Under the pieces are notes generated by a model, which saw nothing but the letters and a program-made list of their open reading frames with translations, ran no database searches and had not been told where the DNA came from. A stretch of 64,000 nucleotides of DNA from Capitulum mitella (taxonomy: Eukaryota; Arthropoda; Thecostraca; Pollicipedomorpha; Pollicipedidae): NCBI GenBank assembly GCA_030062745.1, contig CP099839.1, positions 41,527,891-41,591,890 on the forward strand, in the 5' to 3' direction. The position numbers were made by a program, and so were the translations under genes. This document shows positions 35,590-47,400 of this stretch, piece by piece. How positions within the stretch are numbered: the first letter of the stretch is position 1; each line of letters starts with the position of its first letter.

Positions 35590-35960
35590 TCTGTCTGTGC
35601 CGTGCTGCCTGCGCCGGCGGCTCGGCGGCCAGCGGCCCGGCCAGAGCTGGACGGTGCTGTCCGGAGCTGGACAGATTTACCGCCGGACCGTAAACCGGGC
35701 CGCGCCGAGTCGCCGTGCGGACGTCGGCCCGCCGCCACGGGCGTCACCGGCTCGAATTACCGGCCATTACGGCTGTCGAGCGGACGCGTTTCACACCTGA
35801 TCGACCGAGAGACTCACAATGGGCCGTTCGGCCGCGTCACGGCCGCGTCACTTGGTGCCCGGTGGCCGGCCGTCCTGTGACGGTCGGACGGAGCTCTCAC
35901 CGCGGGACCGCCGAGGGAGGCTCTGTTTGGCTCCCGGGCGAGTTCTCTTCCGTTATCCTG
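35590..35960. promoter_or_regulatory. CpG island
   Basis: CpG-rich with GGCCGGCC near 35866. Contains TTTCACACCTGA near 35788, which holds a T-box half-site (TCACACCT), and CGAATTACCGGCCATTA near 35752. Possible promoter or enhancer, but no transcript can be assigned. Confidence 0.4.
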
Positions 35961-38317
35961 CGCCCAACAGGGTGATGGTGGCTTAGTGCACGCCGCTCCA
36001 TGGTTATAGAGCCAGAACAGTCATACGCTCGCCCGTTTCACCGCAGAATCCATCGGTTTGTAAATGAAACCAGCGACGGCTCTCCGCGCGCTGCGTCCAG
36101 TCTGTTCTGGCTGTTGTACGCCCACGATCGACTGACCCCAGTCTGCAGAGCATTTGAAGCCTATAAGGAAGAAGAAACCTGGGAAACAAAACCAGTCGAC
36201 TGGGTATTTGTTCCCGCGAGCCGCCCGACATTGCCGCTGAGTGCGTGAAGTGTGACGCCAAGCGGCCATTGACGACTTACTGCATCCGCGGTGCTGAGAG
36301 TACGGACCCGGCAGGCCATGGATACTGGGGCTCAGCAGTCAGCATCCACGTCTCTGCAGGATGTCTCCTCATCCACCGTTTGTTAACAGCTGTTAGTTAC
36401 CGTGCCAAAAGGAGCAATTTAGCCGATAAGTTGAGCAGCCCAGACTTGTCACAAAATATTTTTTTCTTAATTAGCCCCGTTCGTGTTCCTTACGACTGCG
36501 GCTTATGGGATACATCAGGAAAGATGAAACGGAAAAAACGATCTAAGAAGCAGGAAATGCTGCTATGGACTACTTGTGACTCAGATTATGCTAAAGGAAC
36601 TGCTTTCGTGGTACAATGAGAGTGTGTCAGCAAACAGCATTCCGTGCTCTCTCATATTTGTCACGACACATTACGCTGTTATGTATACGTTGCGTCATTT
36701 CGCACGCACAGACGCGTGCTACTTTACTGTGTCCTTTTCCTTCGACCTGGTGGTTAGTGCGGCCGGGGTTGTTATCATCGAATCGGTTTGCACAAATACG
36801 TTGCGATGTTTCCCTTCACCATCATGAAAGCACCCAAGACTCATTCATTGCCTTACCGGAGTGGCTTAGATTATGTTTCTAAGAACGAAAAACCGTACCA
36901 ACGTAAGCTGTAGACACGTAAAAAACATTCCGTTCCCGGGCTAACTGTAGAATCAGCCGCCAGTAACACGTCCTATCCATTTGTGACCGCTCAGCGATAC
37001 GGTTTCGTGATCGGTGTCACCTGTAACGAGGTGTCCTCATAGCTGAACACCCAACGTTCACCACCAAAACGGATTCAGAAATACCGGAACACATTTTTAG
37101 TCTTGACACCTGTGCGCTGACTGTCACTTACGACCGCTGGAAAAATAATAATCCAGGATCGGCGAAAAAAGTGACCAGATCTGTGACCTAGCGTGATAAC
37201 GAAAAAGAAAGTCGCAGACATGCATTAATAGAACAAAAAATGCCGCCTAGATTAGGGGCGTATTCAGGCTAGACCACATGGTAGGCTCGGACCTGTAAGG
37301 TTACTTCGTGATATACCGGGAAAAGCGGTGAAAGAATGTTCAGTTCTAGATTACGCAATTATCAGCTCACATCTTTCAGGAAGGAAGGCGATGTTCAAAT
37401 GTTTGTCATTTAGTCAACAGACTGCATTTATAGACGTGTTTTCATCACTCCAACGGAGAGCCTGGGGGACGGTTCCTGACGCTGGACCCGCCTCTGTGCA
37501 GGGGTAAGGTATCGCATTGCGCCGTCTGTTGGCACGTGATCACAGCCAAGAGCGCTGGGAATGCGCCCCGCTCGGTGTTAACCAGCGGTATGCAGCCATA
37601 TTGGGCCGAGCGGTCGGGCGGAGAACACGGCCGCGTGACGTGACGGCGGCGCGACGACCGGCACGTGACGCGGTGCACCACTCAGCATTGTCAGAGCCGC
37701 CTGTTAGGCCGATTCCTGCTTCGAGAAGCCGGAAGGTCAAGGACCGGGCAAACTGAGTCATTGCCGGTGGAATGCCGTCGCATTATATTGCTCTCTCGTA
37801 GTTTTTGCGTCGATGGCAGCGATAAGACTAAGCGCAACACCTAAGAAAAGCGCACTCCAGTCAACACCTGTTTTCATATGCAACGGCGTCAAACGCAAGC
37901 AACACCTTAGGCGAGCTGCCAGTTAAAATTCTGATTGCAAGCCCGTCTATATTGCAATTCACAGCCGGGCCAACAACTCACCACTTAAAATTCCGATTTT
38001 GACACGCTTTTAAGGTAGAAGACGCACTTATCAACCATCATCCATCCTTGCCAGGGCCTATTTTGACATGTTAACTGGCGGGCAACTGGCCTTCATTCCT
38101 CCCTTTACTCCCCCCCCCCCGCTCAAGAGCCTTTGCCCTTGCAAAAAAAAAAACAGCCAGGAGGAGTAGAGCATCACAGCGGTCAACTTTGTCCAGCGTA
38201 ACCAGGAAAGCATTCCTTAAAGCGCTGTGCACGAGTCTCTCGCAAAGCAGCATCTGATCAACGAAGGATATTTTGAATCACTGAGTGATGTAGGAGCACA
38301 CTTAGAAGCATCGCTTT
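35961..38317. other. No gene recognised; small CpG-rich patch at 37500-37760
   Basis: Mostly unassigned. The patch at 37500-37760 has two CACGTGA E-boxes (about 37533 and 37661) and GCGTGACGTGACG, which is CRE-like. It may be a small promoter. A C run lies near 38110. Confidence 0.4.
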
Positions 38318-38877
38318 ATGATACGTATTGCAGACATACCTAATGATCGTTGGCAAGCGTACTATAACAGTCACTTATTATGGTGCCTCAGCGAAGAACT
38401 GGCTGGTGTGTCGTTCTTCGACTGGGGCGTGCCGTGTGAGATGAAGAGGAGGATGGTCGGGGCACTCCAGGAACAGGGGTCGGAGAGTCCGCCCAGCGAG
38501 CGCAGGTGGATGTCGCGGCGAAGGAAGTTCTCGCCAGGAAGATCATCGTCGACGTCATTACGGCAAAGTCGATGGGCAACCTGAAGGTCTGCAGCATCAG
38601 CATGGACTTCCTTGCCGCCGATCCCGCTGACTGGGAGACGGCACCTGGCTACAAGAAAGCTAAGGAAGTCCTGCAAGGGATCGCGGTAGTCGGCGACTTC
38701 GCCGAACGAGCTGTGGCTCTCATCCAAGCATACAACGAGGTACTGACGAACGATGGAAGACAAAAACAGTACCTGCTGCAAGTCGTCGAATGGCATCGTC
38801 GCCAGAACCCCGAGGCCACAAAGAGGGTTGAAGCATCATTCCCATGTAAGCCGCATTGCTGCCGACAGAGCCAGTGA
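38318..38877 (+). pseudogene. Remnant of a conserved uncharacterised protein (frameshifted)
   Basis: Two adjacent plus-strand frames read as one protein. From about 38370 the first gives a hydrophobic segment with WCLSEELAGVSFFDWGVP, then MKRRMVGAL. It breaks near 38490-38505, and the second frame continues from 38506 to a stop at 38877. This includes SMDFLAADPADWE, VVGDFAERAVALIQAYNEVL and KQYLLQVVEWHRRQNPEATK. The style and the WxLSEEL ... AERxVxLIQ ... Q(Y/F)LLQVV(E)xHR pattern match a family of uncharacterised proteins I recall from arthropod and other invertebrate genomes, often in multiple copies. Its function is unknown to me. No transposon termini or introns are visible. The frame break and lack of a start consistent with the family suggest a pseudogene or partial copy, though a missed splice is possible. 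Confidence 0.5.
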
Positions 38878-39353
38878 CCCATGACCAGAGACAGCATGTG
38901 AAGTATCTTTCAATCAAGTGTGTCAAAAGGATTTACATGATGTTTGTTGTATGTATATCATAGTACTTCAGAAGGATATACTATGACGTGCATTTTGTGC
39001 GTATCGTGCGCTTGGTTTAAATAACTGGAGCAGAAAACACGTTCGGGGGCATTTCAGACACACCTCTCGCTGACTTAATCTCCCAGGGATCACAGTTCGA
39101 TGGAGAATGAGTTTTTGCTGGGGACAGAAGGAGCAGTGTTCTTTGATTACTGGGTTTGAAATGCACAGAAGCCGTCGCGGATTTCGTCAAAATAAAAATA
39201 AAATCCGGCACAAGCGACATACAGCCTTCGTGTGGCAGTGCTTACAAGTGTTGGACCAAGACCATATTTTGCACGCATGATTTCCTCCCAAAGACGCATC
39301 AGTTAATGAGAGAGCACAGTGAGGAAGAGTCTTCATCGTAGGTCGCTCTTTTA

Positions 39354-39404
<51 letters not shown>

Positions 39405-39514
39405 ATATATGAAGTGGATAAAATTCAACAAGGAGAACGCAGATGCCGGGGGGAGGGTGGTTTCGGCGAGTGCCCCTCGTTCGCAGAGTTGCCCCCTCAG
39501 TAATTTTTCCTTAA
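38878..39514. other. Unassigned; AT microsatellite at 39355-39401
   Basis: A pure AT dinucleotide run at 39355-39401 is followed by ATATATGAAGTGG, similar to the sequence after the AT run of MITE copy C (about 43722). It may be part of a related element. TTAA at 39511-39514 is the target site of the next element. Confidence 0.4.
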
Positions 39515-40060
39515 CCCTATTCCCGGAGGGCTAGACGGTATGGCCGATTCCCGGCAGGGGGGGCGGATTCGGCCCCCCCCTGAGATCTCGAGAAGTACTC
39601 GTCCGATTTCGTCGCAACAAACGGCAATCGATTTGCCGTGACGTGAACTACATTTTTATAAAAAGAAATTTTCTAAATTTTGAAATTTGTGGATACAGGG
39701 GGGCAAAAATGTCAAAATGGGGGGTACTTTTTGACTTCTTATAACTCCGTTGTTTATGGACCGATTTCGATGAAACTGGCATCAATCGAGAGATTATGGA
39801 TAGGGCTTTTACCATGGGTATGCAAATTTGAAATTTTGAGAAAATTCATGAGCGTTCACAAGGTTTCAAAAATAGGAGGATTAGTTTTCTAATAACGGAA
39901 TGAACAAAAGAGGCCAAAACACTTTTTTACCTTCTGCTAGTCATGTTATGCTAAAGAAGTACAAATCGCATTACAATGTTTGTATAATGTTAGCATAGGC
40001 GGTGCCAGGGACATAAAAAAGGGGGAACTGCCATGATCACACGTTCTTCAGATCAACTTG

Positions 40061-40104
40061 TGACCTTTGACCTTCAATGACCTCCAGTGACCTTGGGGTC
40101 ACCT
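40061..40104. promoter_or_regulatory. Nuclear-receptor half-site cluster (copy 1)
   Basis: TGACCTTTGACC at 40061-40072 is a perfect direct repeat with 1-nt spacing (DR1) of AGGTCA on the minus strand. Further TGACCT half-sites occur at 40078 and 40089. Binding is an inference from sequence only. Confidence 0.5.
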
Positions 40105-40381
40105 GGAATGATGTCGTGTGCATTCAATATTATCTTTAAACGTTTTTAATCGATTAAATTCACTCTATTCCAAAAAATCCATTTTTTGGCTTTTGCGATA
40201 TAAGGTACGTGCACTGACATTTTAGATCATAGCTCCGTGACCCGACCTGATATCAAGCTGAAACTTAGTACTACACAAGTACTAAAAACTACACAAGTAG
40301 AGGGCATCTTTATACGTAATATATATTCCGGGTTTGGCATTTGAAAAAACGGCGCCGAAATTATTGCGAAAAAACGAATTT

Positions 40382-40418
40382 TGACTTTTGACCTTGACCT
40401 GACCTTGTAAAGTGACCT
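40382..40418. promoter_or_regulatory. Second half-site cluster (copy 1)
   Basis: TGACCTTGACCTGACCTTG-type sequence containing TGACCTTGA, the complement of TCAAGGTCA (the extended monomer site of ERR/FTZ-F1/SF1 receptors), plus TGACCT near 40413. Confidence 0.5.
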
Positions 40419-40723
40419 CAGATAAACAAAATTACGTATGCACATTGCCCAACTATTAAGCTATATATTCATAAAAAGTTTTAAGTTCTATCTTAAAAAC
40501 TCTGTTTTTGGCAGACATTTTCCTTTTACCCTCAACATGTCCAAAAATGACGTGAGGTGCCTCCCAAAAACGTTGCCTGGCTCCGCCCCTGAGCAAAATA
40601 GAATTTCGAAATTTTGTCACGGCACGTAGAAGGAATAGCTAGGAAAAGTCACCAAGTTTCGTGAAGCTGCGTTAAAAAGCCTGGAATTGGCAAGCAAAAA
40701 CCCCCTGCCGGGAATAGGGTTAA

Positions 40724-43582
40724 AATAAGCCCTGACCCTTACTACTGCATTTTGGTTGGGCCGGGAGGATGCAGAACTACTTGCAGTAGGGAACCAAGCA
40801 ACTCCTGGATAAGGCATTCGTGTTTCCCCACTTGCATTATTGTTTGATTAGCTAGGGGGGCTACCAGTTATGTGACTCAACAGAGGCGCACTCGGAAGCG
40901 CGTCAGATTCGGTGCCCGCGTGGTAGCCGCTCTGTGATGCCAGGCATGACGGAGTTTCAGCCACATTGGCAGAAGTGGAGCTCTTTTCGGTGAACTGCAT
41001 AGTAAAAGAACGGGATGCACATGCAGCGCCCAGGCCGTCCGTCGCCGTTAGCGCCCCGAACTGACGCATGATCCACTGATACGTCGCCCCACCGTGTCCT
41101 GCTGTACCGAGCCAGCAGGCGACGACGGCGAGCTGCAAACCGCTCGCGTTGGCGCTGCGCGTGGGCGGCGTCCGCTCTCAGGCCGCGCCGCCAGCGCGTC
41201 AGCGGACTGTCCGCCGGACAGAAGCACGACGCGACGCTCATCCGGATTCCCTGCATCGATGTGCGCTCGCTTTTTGTTGTGTGATGAATCATCTGAGTGG
41301 CGGATATATTTTTAGCAAACGTACAAGGCGTGTTCTAATAAAAAAACTCATTACGAAGTGTCCGAAATAACACTCATTCTGACACCGGTGAGGTGAAAGT
41401 TGCATCCATGAAGGTTGAATGTGGCCAGAGGCCCGTCGCCTCGCGCGCTAGGTAGCGTTTGGCAAGCGCACAAGGGTGTTTGGAATGTGCATATGTCAAA
41501 AGAAGCGGTTGACATTTGTGGCGGGGTGCAGATCTCAAAAAGCAGTGGCCGAGTGTTAGGCCCTCCTGACGTCACGTATATCTGATGCGCATTTCATACC
41601 GGCTCGGACCAGCTTGCGTTCGGAGCTCGTGCTGCATTCGACTGAGCCCTGACACACTGGCGGCTAGACTGTGATGAAGTTTCGTACATCAATCTAAGCC
41701 TGGCCTGGACAGACCGCCGCTGCTCGCTGCACCTGAGTAAAATCCTTGATACTGAAGCAAGAGACATGTTGGAATAAAAACACACTTGGAAACTGAAGCA
41801 GAGACGCATTCACAGCCAAGCAGTTTTTAACAGTAATCGATTTCAAAAACACTGTGAACCGTCTTGGCAAAAAACGTCTTTTAATTGTGATGCTCAAGGC
41901 TGCGCAGATTTGTTGGATAGAAACCGATAAAATCAATTCCTTTGCATGCTTAGCTTAAAAGCGATGCAACAGCGTCTCAGAGCTTAGGAAGCGATCAGCT
42001 CCGCTTCTGTCTGCAACGCATCGACGATTTTGCCAGTTCATTAAACACATCTGAATCTACGCTACACAAACCTGGACGCGTCACACATTCGAGCCTTCAG
42101 CGACACGAGCTCGACGGTTACGACCATCTACTGGACACCGTCTCAACGCCATAATTTTCGCTGAACTCTGAGACGACAAATGGCTAGTTCCCGCCCTCGG
42201 CACAACAATTTTCGGTAGACCGCAGTGGTCCCTGTCCAGTTCCTGTTACACCCATTTCCGGGCTTTCCGTGAACTCTGCAACGATTCAGAAAGGCTGGAC
42301 GGATAACGTCCTTGCTGTTCTCATTGATCAACTTGCCTGTCCCGTTAGCGACCTTGGACGCATCTAGAAAGCAGTTTGCATTATAAGAAAGAAATTCGGA
42401 ATTTCCCAAAGAGTTCGGGTAATCAGTTGCCGGATGTCACGCTTAATAAACTTTGGGAAAAGGGAAGGTTGGGAAAAGGAGATTTACCTCCTCTCCGGCT
42501 CTGGATCGTCCCTGCACCTGAACAGGGTTTCAAAAAGTTGCATGTTCACCATGCATAGTAGGTAGCACAAACGAAAAGCAGTGCGAGCCTAAACTGTAGC
42601 ACAGTAACGCTCGTGCAGTTGTTACGCTTATCTTGGACCTCTCCATCATTTTTTTCGTCGCATTTATCAAAGCCAAAGTACACTTGACCAGAGGTGCTTT
42701 GCCCAAAAGCAATGAAATTTAGTAAAACTGGGCGGCATACATCACCATCATCAGAATACAAGCATAACCGCATCTAGCTGTCTTCCCGCAAAGCAAGATG
42801 CGCGACAACAGTGCCCTTTTGCGTATTTTCTCTCTGGTTTCCTGCGAGTATCGCCGTGTTTCGTGAACTCTTGTAGAGAATATGAGTCTTCTTGTGACTA
42901 CTATTGGTGCTTCTGAAAAAGGAATCAACTTTGCTTCTACGTCGATTTGACGGTACTTCTTATGCTGGAATGGTCGAAAAATGTTCTTGACTTGGCTGCC
43001 AGTAAGACCCCTGCCTGAATAACATTCGATACTAGACACAAAGCCGGAATATTTGGTAAATTTCACAGTTTGTCGTGTATCACGACCTCACAGACAACGC
43101 ATGGCAAAACAGAAAATACGAGGCAATGAATATTCATTACAATTTTATGTCAAAAAAGTCAAAAGGTTTATTGCACATGAAAAAAACAATCTAACGTGGC
43201 CAGAGAACTGTCAAAAAGTCCTTGAGACCAATGTTTAAAATGCCGTGGTTAAATGCAAAACTATGAATAAACAAATGTATCCGTATTTCATCAACGATTA
43301 CGTTTTCTCATGATTTCAAGACCAGTGATACCGGTCTCTACGGTAAACTGGTCGCTGGCTGACCTGCCCGGCAAAAAAAAATTGAAAGATATGTATTTTT
43401 TCTCCTCTCTGGACAGGAAGGTGGGCTCAGAAGGACACGCAGACCTGTCATGGCGGTCTGTCCGTGGCGGACTGCTGTGTACTTTAAAGCCCACAGGAAG
43501 TCGAACTTGAAATTGTGCGTGACAAAATGGTCAAAGTGAATTCAACAGAACATGTTATATAAGCATGTTACTTATGTTCAAG
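40724..43582. other. No gene recognised
   Basis: Unassigned. A GC- and CpG-rich patch at about 41090-41230 carries overlapping arginine-rich frames on both strands that I do not recognise. Confidence 0.45.
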
Positions 43583-43678
43583 CAGGGGTGTCGTTTTGGG
43601 TAAATGGGAGTGGGGGGAGGGCAAGCCGAGGGCCCGATAAACTAATCTTGATTTGACGCTTGGGTTGCTACTTAGCCA

Positions 43679-43735
<57 letters not shown>
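43583..43735 (+). mobile_element. hAT-like MITE, family 1, partial copy C
   Basis: Starts CAGGGGTGTCGTTTTGGG, then AAGCCGAGGGCCC as in copy B, and reaches an AT run at about 43680-43731. No matching right end could be found after the AT run, so it appears truncated or diverged. Confidence 0.55.
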
Positions 43736-44705
43736 GTCGTGATGTAACACAGCAGCATTCTGAGGGGTGGGGCGGGAGCAGTAGTACCTGTGTAGCGGTT
43801 TTAACCCTGGAACATAACTATGTAGGGCAGTTGACACCTTTTGCACCTCTGCATCTGGGCCTGTTCTGGTTTGAATAGAACCCGGCCCGGGGGTAAACAG
43901 AGCCATCTGCGTCTCCACGCACGGCCAGCACTTCATCCGGTCTGAGTGACCTACAAGAAACATTTTCTTACGGGCCTGCTCACGCATCCCAAGATATCTG
44001 TGGACGGAGGTCAAACGTACTTAGCTAAATCCGAGCAGTGCACTCGATGATCGACCCGATAAGAAACAGTCTGAAGTCGTCAAAACGAACACTCGCGTCT
44101 TTTTATCAGCGGCTGTATTTGCACTGATGCGACTTCGACGCATTTTGTTGCGCTTTCGCATATAACGCACAATAAGGATCTCCCCGCGTGGTTACCTGGG
44201 CCACCGCTGCGGCAGTCACCAGTCGCAGACCTCCTGCTTTAGAGCCCGTCTCTGCAACGAAATCAGACTCCACTGGGCATACCTACCTGACCTGGACCTG
44301 GGCATAAACCTGACTTGGACCTGGGCATAGACCTGACCTGGACCTGGAGCAGCCGGAACGACAGCCGTGCCCGCCCGTCAGAACAAACTGCCGTCACGTC
44401 CTCTCACATAAGCCAGCCTGTTCGCAGGTACACTGAGGTTGTATCAGGAAAATTCCAACTTTTGGTTCCTCTCTTTGTCTCAAGCTCCAGGTCATCCTTT
44501 CTCTTTGGCTCCTCAGATCTCAAGGATTTTAATTCCTAGTTATTATTGAACCAGCTCACTGTTCTGAAAACAGCAAGATAAATGCTACAACGCTAAAGAG
44601 TCCGGCCCTCAAGGCCTGATAACTAAAAAGGCAATATCTAAGAGTTCTCGTAACGAAATAAGGCATTGTAAAACTGTCCTGACGCCTGTTCCCCACTTGC
44701 AGATA
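43736..44705. other. No gene recognised; short 28-bp tandem repeat
   Basis: Unassigned except for three imperfect 28-bp units of CCTGACCTGGACCTGGGCAT at about 44287-44350. The target-site TA of the next transposon is at 44704-44705. Confidence 0.45.
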
Positions 44706-46532
44706 CAGTCAAATCTCGTTACTATGCCACCCGTGGGGACCGAGCGAAAGTGGCATAGTAGCGAGAGTGGCATAGTAACGAGGGTTTGTAAAACGGCTTT
44801 ATTCTCTCAAGTTACCCATCAACTCAACCCAAAGTTCTCAAGAATCGTCGGCTGGCGCATCTTCTTTCGGCGGATCTCGTGCATCTCGTTGTCTAGCCGA
44901 TCGCACGCTTGCATCACACCGGGCTTCCCGCTTCTCTGCTGCATGAACTTCCGGACGGTGCTCCATGCGCGCTGGGCTTCCTCGAACGGAACGATTTCCT
45001 CCTCGACAGTTACCTCGTCGTCTTCGCTTTCCACCGGCTCCTCGCTGCGCAGCATCTCCTCCACAATCTCCTCCAGCGTGCAAGACCCGCCAGTCGCGAG
45101 GCGCTCGTCGGCTTCGAGAAAGACAGCTCGATCTCCTCGTTCTCTTGCATCTTTCCCTCGGCAGGCAGAGCTTCCCAGATCTCGAGCAGCTCAGCATGCT
45201 CTGGCTCAGTTTGGATCTCCTCTTCGATGAACATGGCCTTCGCGAAACAGTTCCTGATCGTCGACTCGCTGACCTGCTGACGTGACCACGCCGGGCGACG
45301 TGTAGAGCGTCGAGCAATGTGAACTTGAAAACTCTTTTCCCTCGTCCATGGCCTCGAGCCGGCGGCACAGCAGGAACTTCATGTAGTGGCGCTTGAGGTT
45401 CTCTATGATTCCCTGATCCATTGGTTGAGAATTGGCTGTCGTGTTGGGTGGGAAGAAGACCAGTTGGATGTTGTCCAGCTAGAGCTCGGGAGGGTGGCCA
45501 GAGAAGTTATCGAGACAGAGCAGCACTCTGCGTCCTTGCTGGCCGAGTCGTCCGTCCCACGCACGCAACACCTCGAAAAGCTCCGCCGTCATCCACGCCT
45601 TCGAGTTCGCCTTGTACTTGACCGGGATCTCCTTGTTCTTGAAGGCACGGGGTCTCTTGGAATTGCCGATCGCCAGAAGAGGGAACTTCTCGCTGCCGCT
45701 CATGTTTGCCCCGACCAGAAGAGTGATCCTTTGCTTGCTTCTCTTCCCTCCAGTGCACCGCTCTCCCTGAAAGCCATGGTCTTGTTCGGAAGCAGCTGTC
45801 AGAAGAGTCCAGTTTCGTCCAGGTTGAAGACGTCGTCTGCGGAGAACTGCCCGAGCAAGGGCCGGGGGACCTGTTGTTGCCACTCAAGCAGGGATTGCAA
45901 ATCCACCGCTCCAACTTCGCCCTGCACTGTCTTGAACGTGATGCCGTGGCGCTTCTTGAAATTGTCCAGCCAACCGTCGCTCGCCATGAAGTCCGGGATG
46001 TGCATCAGCTCGGCCAGTTTCATCGCCTTCTCCTTGATCAGATCGCCGCTGACTGGCAGATTCTGTCCTCTTGCTTGCTTCAGCCACATGAGCACCCCCT
46101 CATCGAGCTTTGGGTCGTGAGCCTGCGTCAGCTTCATGCGCTTCGATGGAACTCCAGCTTTGATGGCCGCCTCGATTGCATCCTTCTTGCTGAGAATGCC
46201 CTTCACGGTGGTTCTCTTAACTTCGACGCCCCATTTCTTGCTCATCTCCCTGGCCAGCTTGGACTGATTCGGCTCCTTCGCGGCATCGATGATCTCCTTT
46301 TTCTCCTTCTGCGTAAAGTCGGTTCGCTTGCGCTTCTGAGCTGACATTGTGGGCTGAATTTGAAAAAAAAATTGAATTCGAAAATACAACACATACAATC
46401 GTGGCATAGTAGCGAGATTAGGGGGTGGCATAGTAAATTTATTTTGTATTGAATTTGGTAGGGCCCGAGCAGAAGTGGTATAATAGTGAGAGTGGCATAG
46501 TAGCGAGATGGCATAGTAACGAGATTTGACTG
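44706..46532 (-). mobile_element. Tigger/pogo DNA transposon, full length but inactivated
   Basis: An 1827-bp element with perfect 24-bp terminal inverted repeats beginning CAGTCAAATCTCGTTACTAT and a TA duplication (44704-44705 and 46533-46534), diagnostic of the Tc1/mariner-pogo group. Subterminal copies of TGGCATAGTARCGAG occur inside both ends. It contains a minus-strand transposase broken by frameshifts and one stop. The intact ends suggest a fairly recent insertion that might still be moved in trans by a related enzyme. Confidence 0.93.
44819..46347 (-). pseudogene. Tigger-like transposase pseudogene
   Basis: Starts at ATG 46347 (MSAQKRKRTD). Residues about 5-60 form the pipsqueak-type helix-turn-helix. 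About 65-140 form the CENP-B-type DNA-binding domain (MLKQAR-like helix, DGWLDNFKKRHGI). The DDE_1 catalytic domain follows. The three acidic residues expected of pogo enzymes are visible: NLDETG (about 45810), LCLDNFSGH (about 45500) and PMDQGII (about 45420). The reading frame is broken at about 45800, 45325, 45250 and 45090, and a TAG interrupts at 45479-45481. The C-terminus is acidic (VEEEIVPFEEA) and ends at the stop at 44819. Length of about 505 codons fits the family. The protein would have cut and pasted the element by binding the inverted repeats. It is not functional as it stands. Confidence 0.9.
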
Positions 46533-46534
46533 TA

Positions 46535-46799
46535 CACGTATTTAGAAGAGCTCGGAGAAGATCATTTGACCTGGAATTATAACTCCGAGAGGTCAGATCG
46601 CTCATACTAAAACAGAGTGTCATGTAGCGTGTGAAAAAGCTACCTTTAAAGTTGCCAAAGTCGCATTTTGGTCCTTTTTTCGTAAACTGCAGTGGAAGGT
46701 ATGCAACGATTGACTTCGAACGAAACCGGACTCCGGCTCTGAATTCGAGCTGGTATGTTTGTTCCCCATCCGCGCACCACGAGCGTGAGCTGTCGTTTT
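46535..46799. other. No feature recognised
   Basis: Short unassigned stretch between the Tigger element and a CpG island. Confidence 0.4.
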
Positions 46800-47400
46800 C
46801 ATCAAGATGCCGCTGAGCCGGATGCGCCGGCGCATTGCAGCCACCCCTGCGTCACCGTGCGCTTTCATGCGTGTCTGCCGCGTGCGAGGGTGTGTCACGG
46901 CGCTGGAGCGCGTTTGTGTGCGTCGGCTGGTCTCCCGTCGCCGCGACCGCCGGCGTCGGGTGTCACACGTCACTGGCACCGTCCAATTTGCCATCGGTCC
47001 CCTCCGGCCGGCCGATCGACTAAATCTCCCGGAAATTACGGCGTTCCATCTCGGTGTTCTGCATTCACAGGATTGAAATTTGTCATCCCGGAGCGCACCA
47101 GAATTGTCAGAGTTGCGGATGGCTGCGCTGAGCTATTGCTTCATTTGGCGCTAAATCCCCTCTTTGGGCGCGCGCTTTTTGACAAACGACGACGATTACG
47201 GCGGCCTGGGGCGGCGACGCGGCCGACGGCGCGGAGAGACGACAGTGTCCGACGCCCCGGACCGGCCGGGCCCGGCGGTACATAAATATCACCAGCCGAG
47301 CGGAGCCGGCCACCCCGCCAGGCGGCCGCGCCGAGCCGCCGCCGCCGCCGGCCGGCCGGCCGGCCGGCCAGCCGCGCAAACACCCTCAGGGCAGAGTGTC
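46800..47400. promoter_or_regulatory. CpG island
   Basis: CpG- and GC-rich with GGCCGGCC near 47008 and a 26-nt run of alternating GGCC units near 47346-47372. Includes CACACGTCAC near 46964 and ATAAATATC near 47281. Possible promoter or enhancer. Frames in it are composition artefacts. Confidence 0.45.

Larger units (their letters stand above)
39515..40719 (+). mobile_element. piggyBac-type MITE, copy 1
   Basis: A 1205-bp non-coding element flanked by TTAA on both sides (39511-39514 and 40720-40723). Terminal inverted repeat CCCTATTCCCGG, continued as CAGGGGG on the right end. TTAA duplication with CCC-starting ends is the piggyBac hallmark. No transposase frame. It carries nuclear-receptor half-site clusters at 40061-40104 and 40382-40418. 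A second copy lies inverted at 53748-54956. Confidence 0.85.

Noticed and set aside
40957-41292. 111-residue Arg-rich minus-strand frame with a QRQRERFAARRRR stretch
   Set aside because: Lies in a CpG-rich patch. No start context, domain or homologue I recognise.
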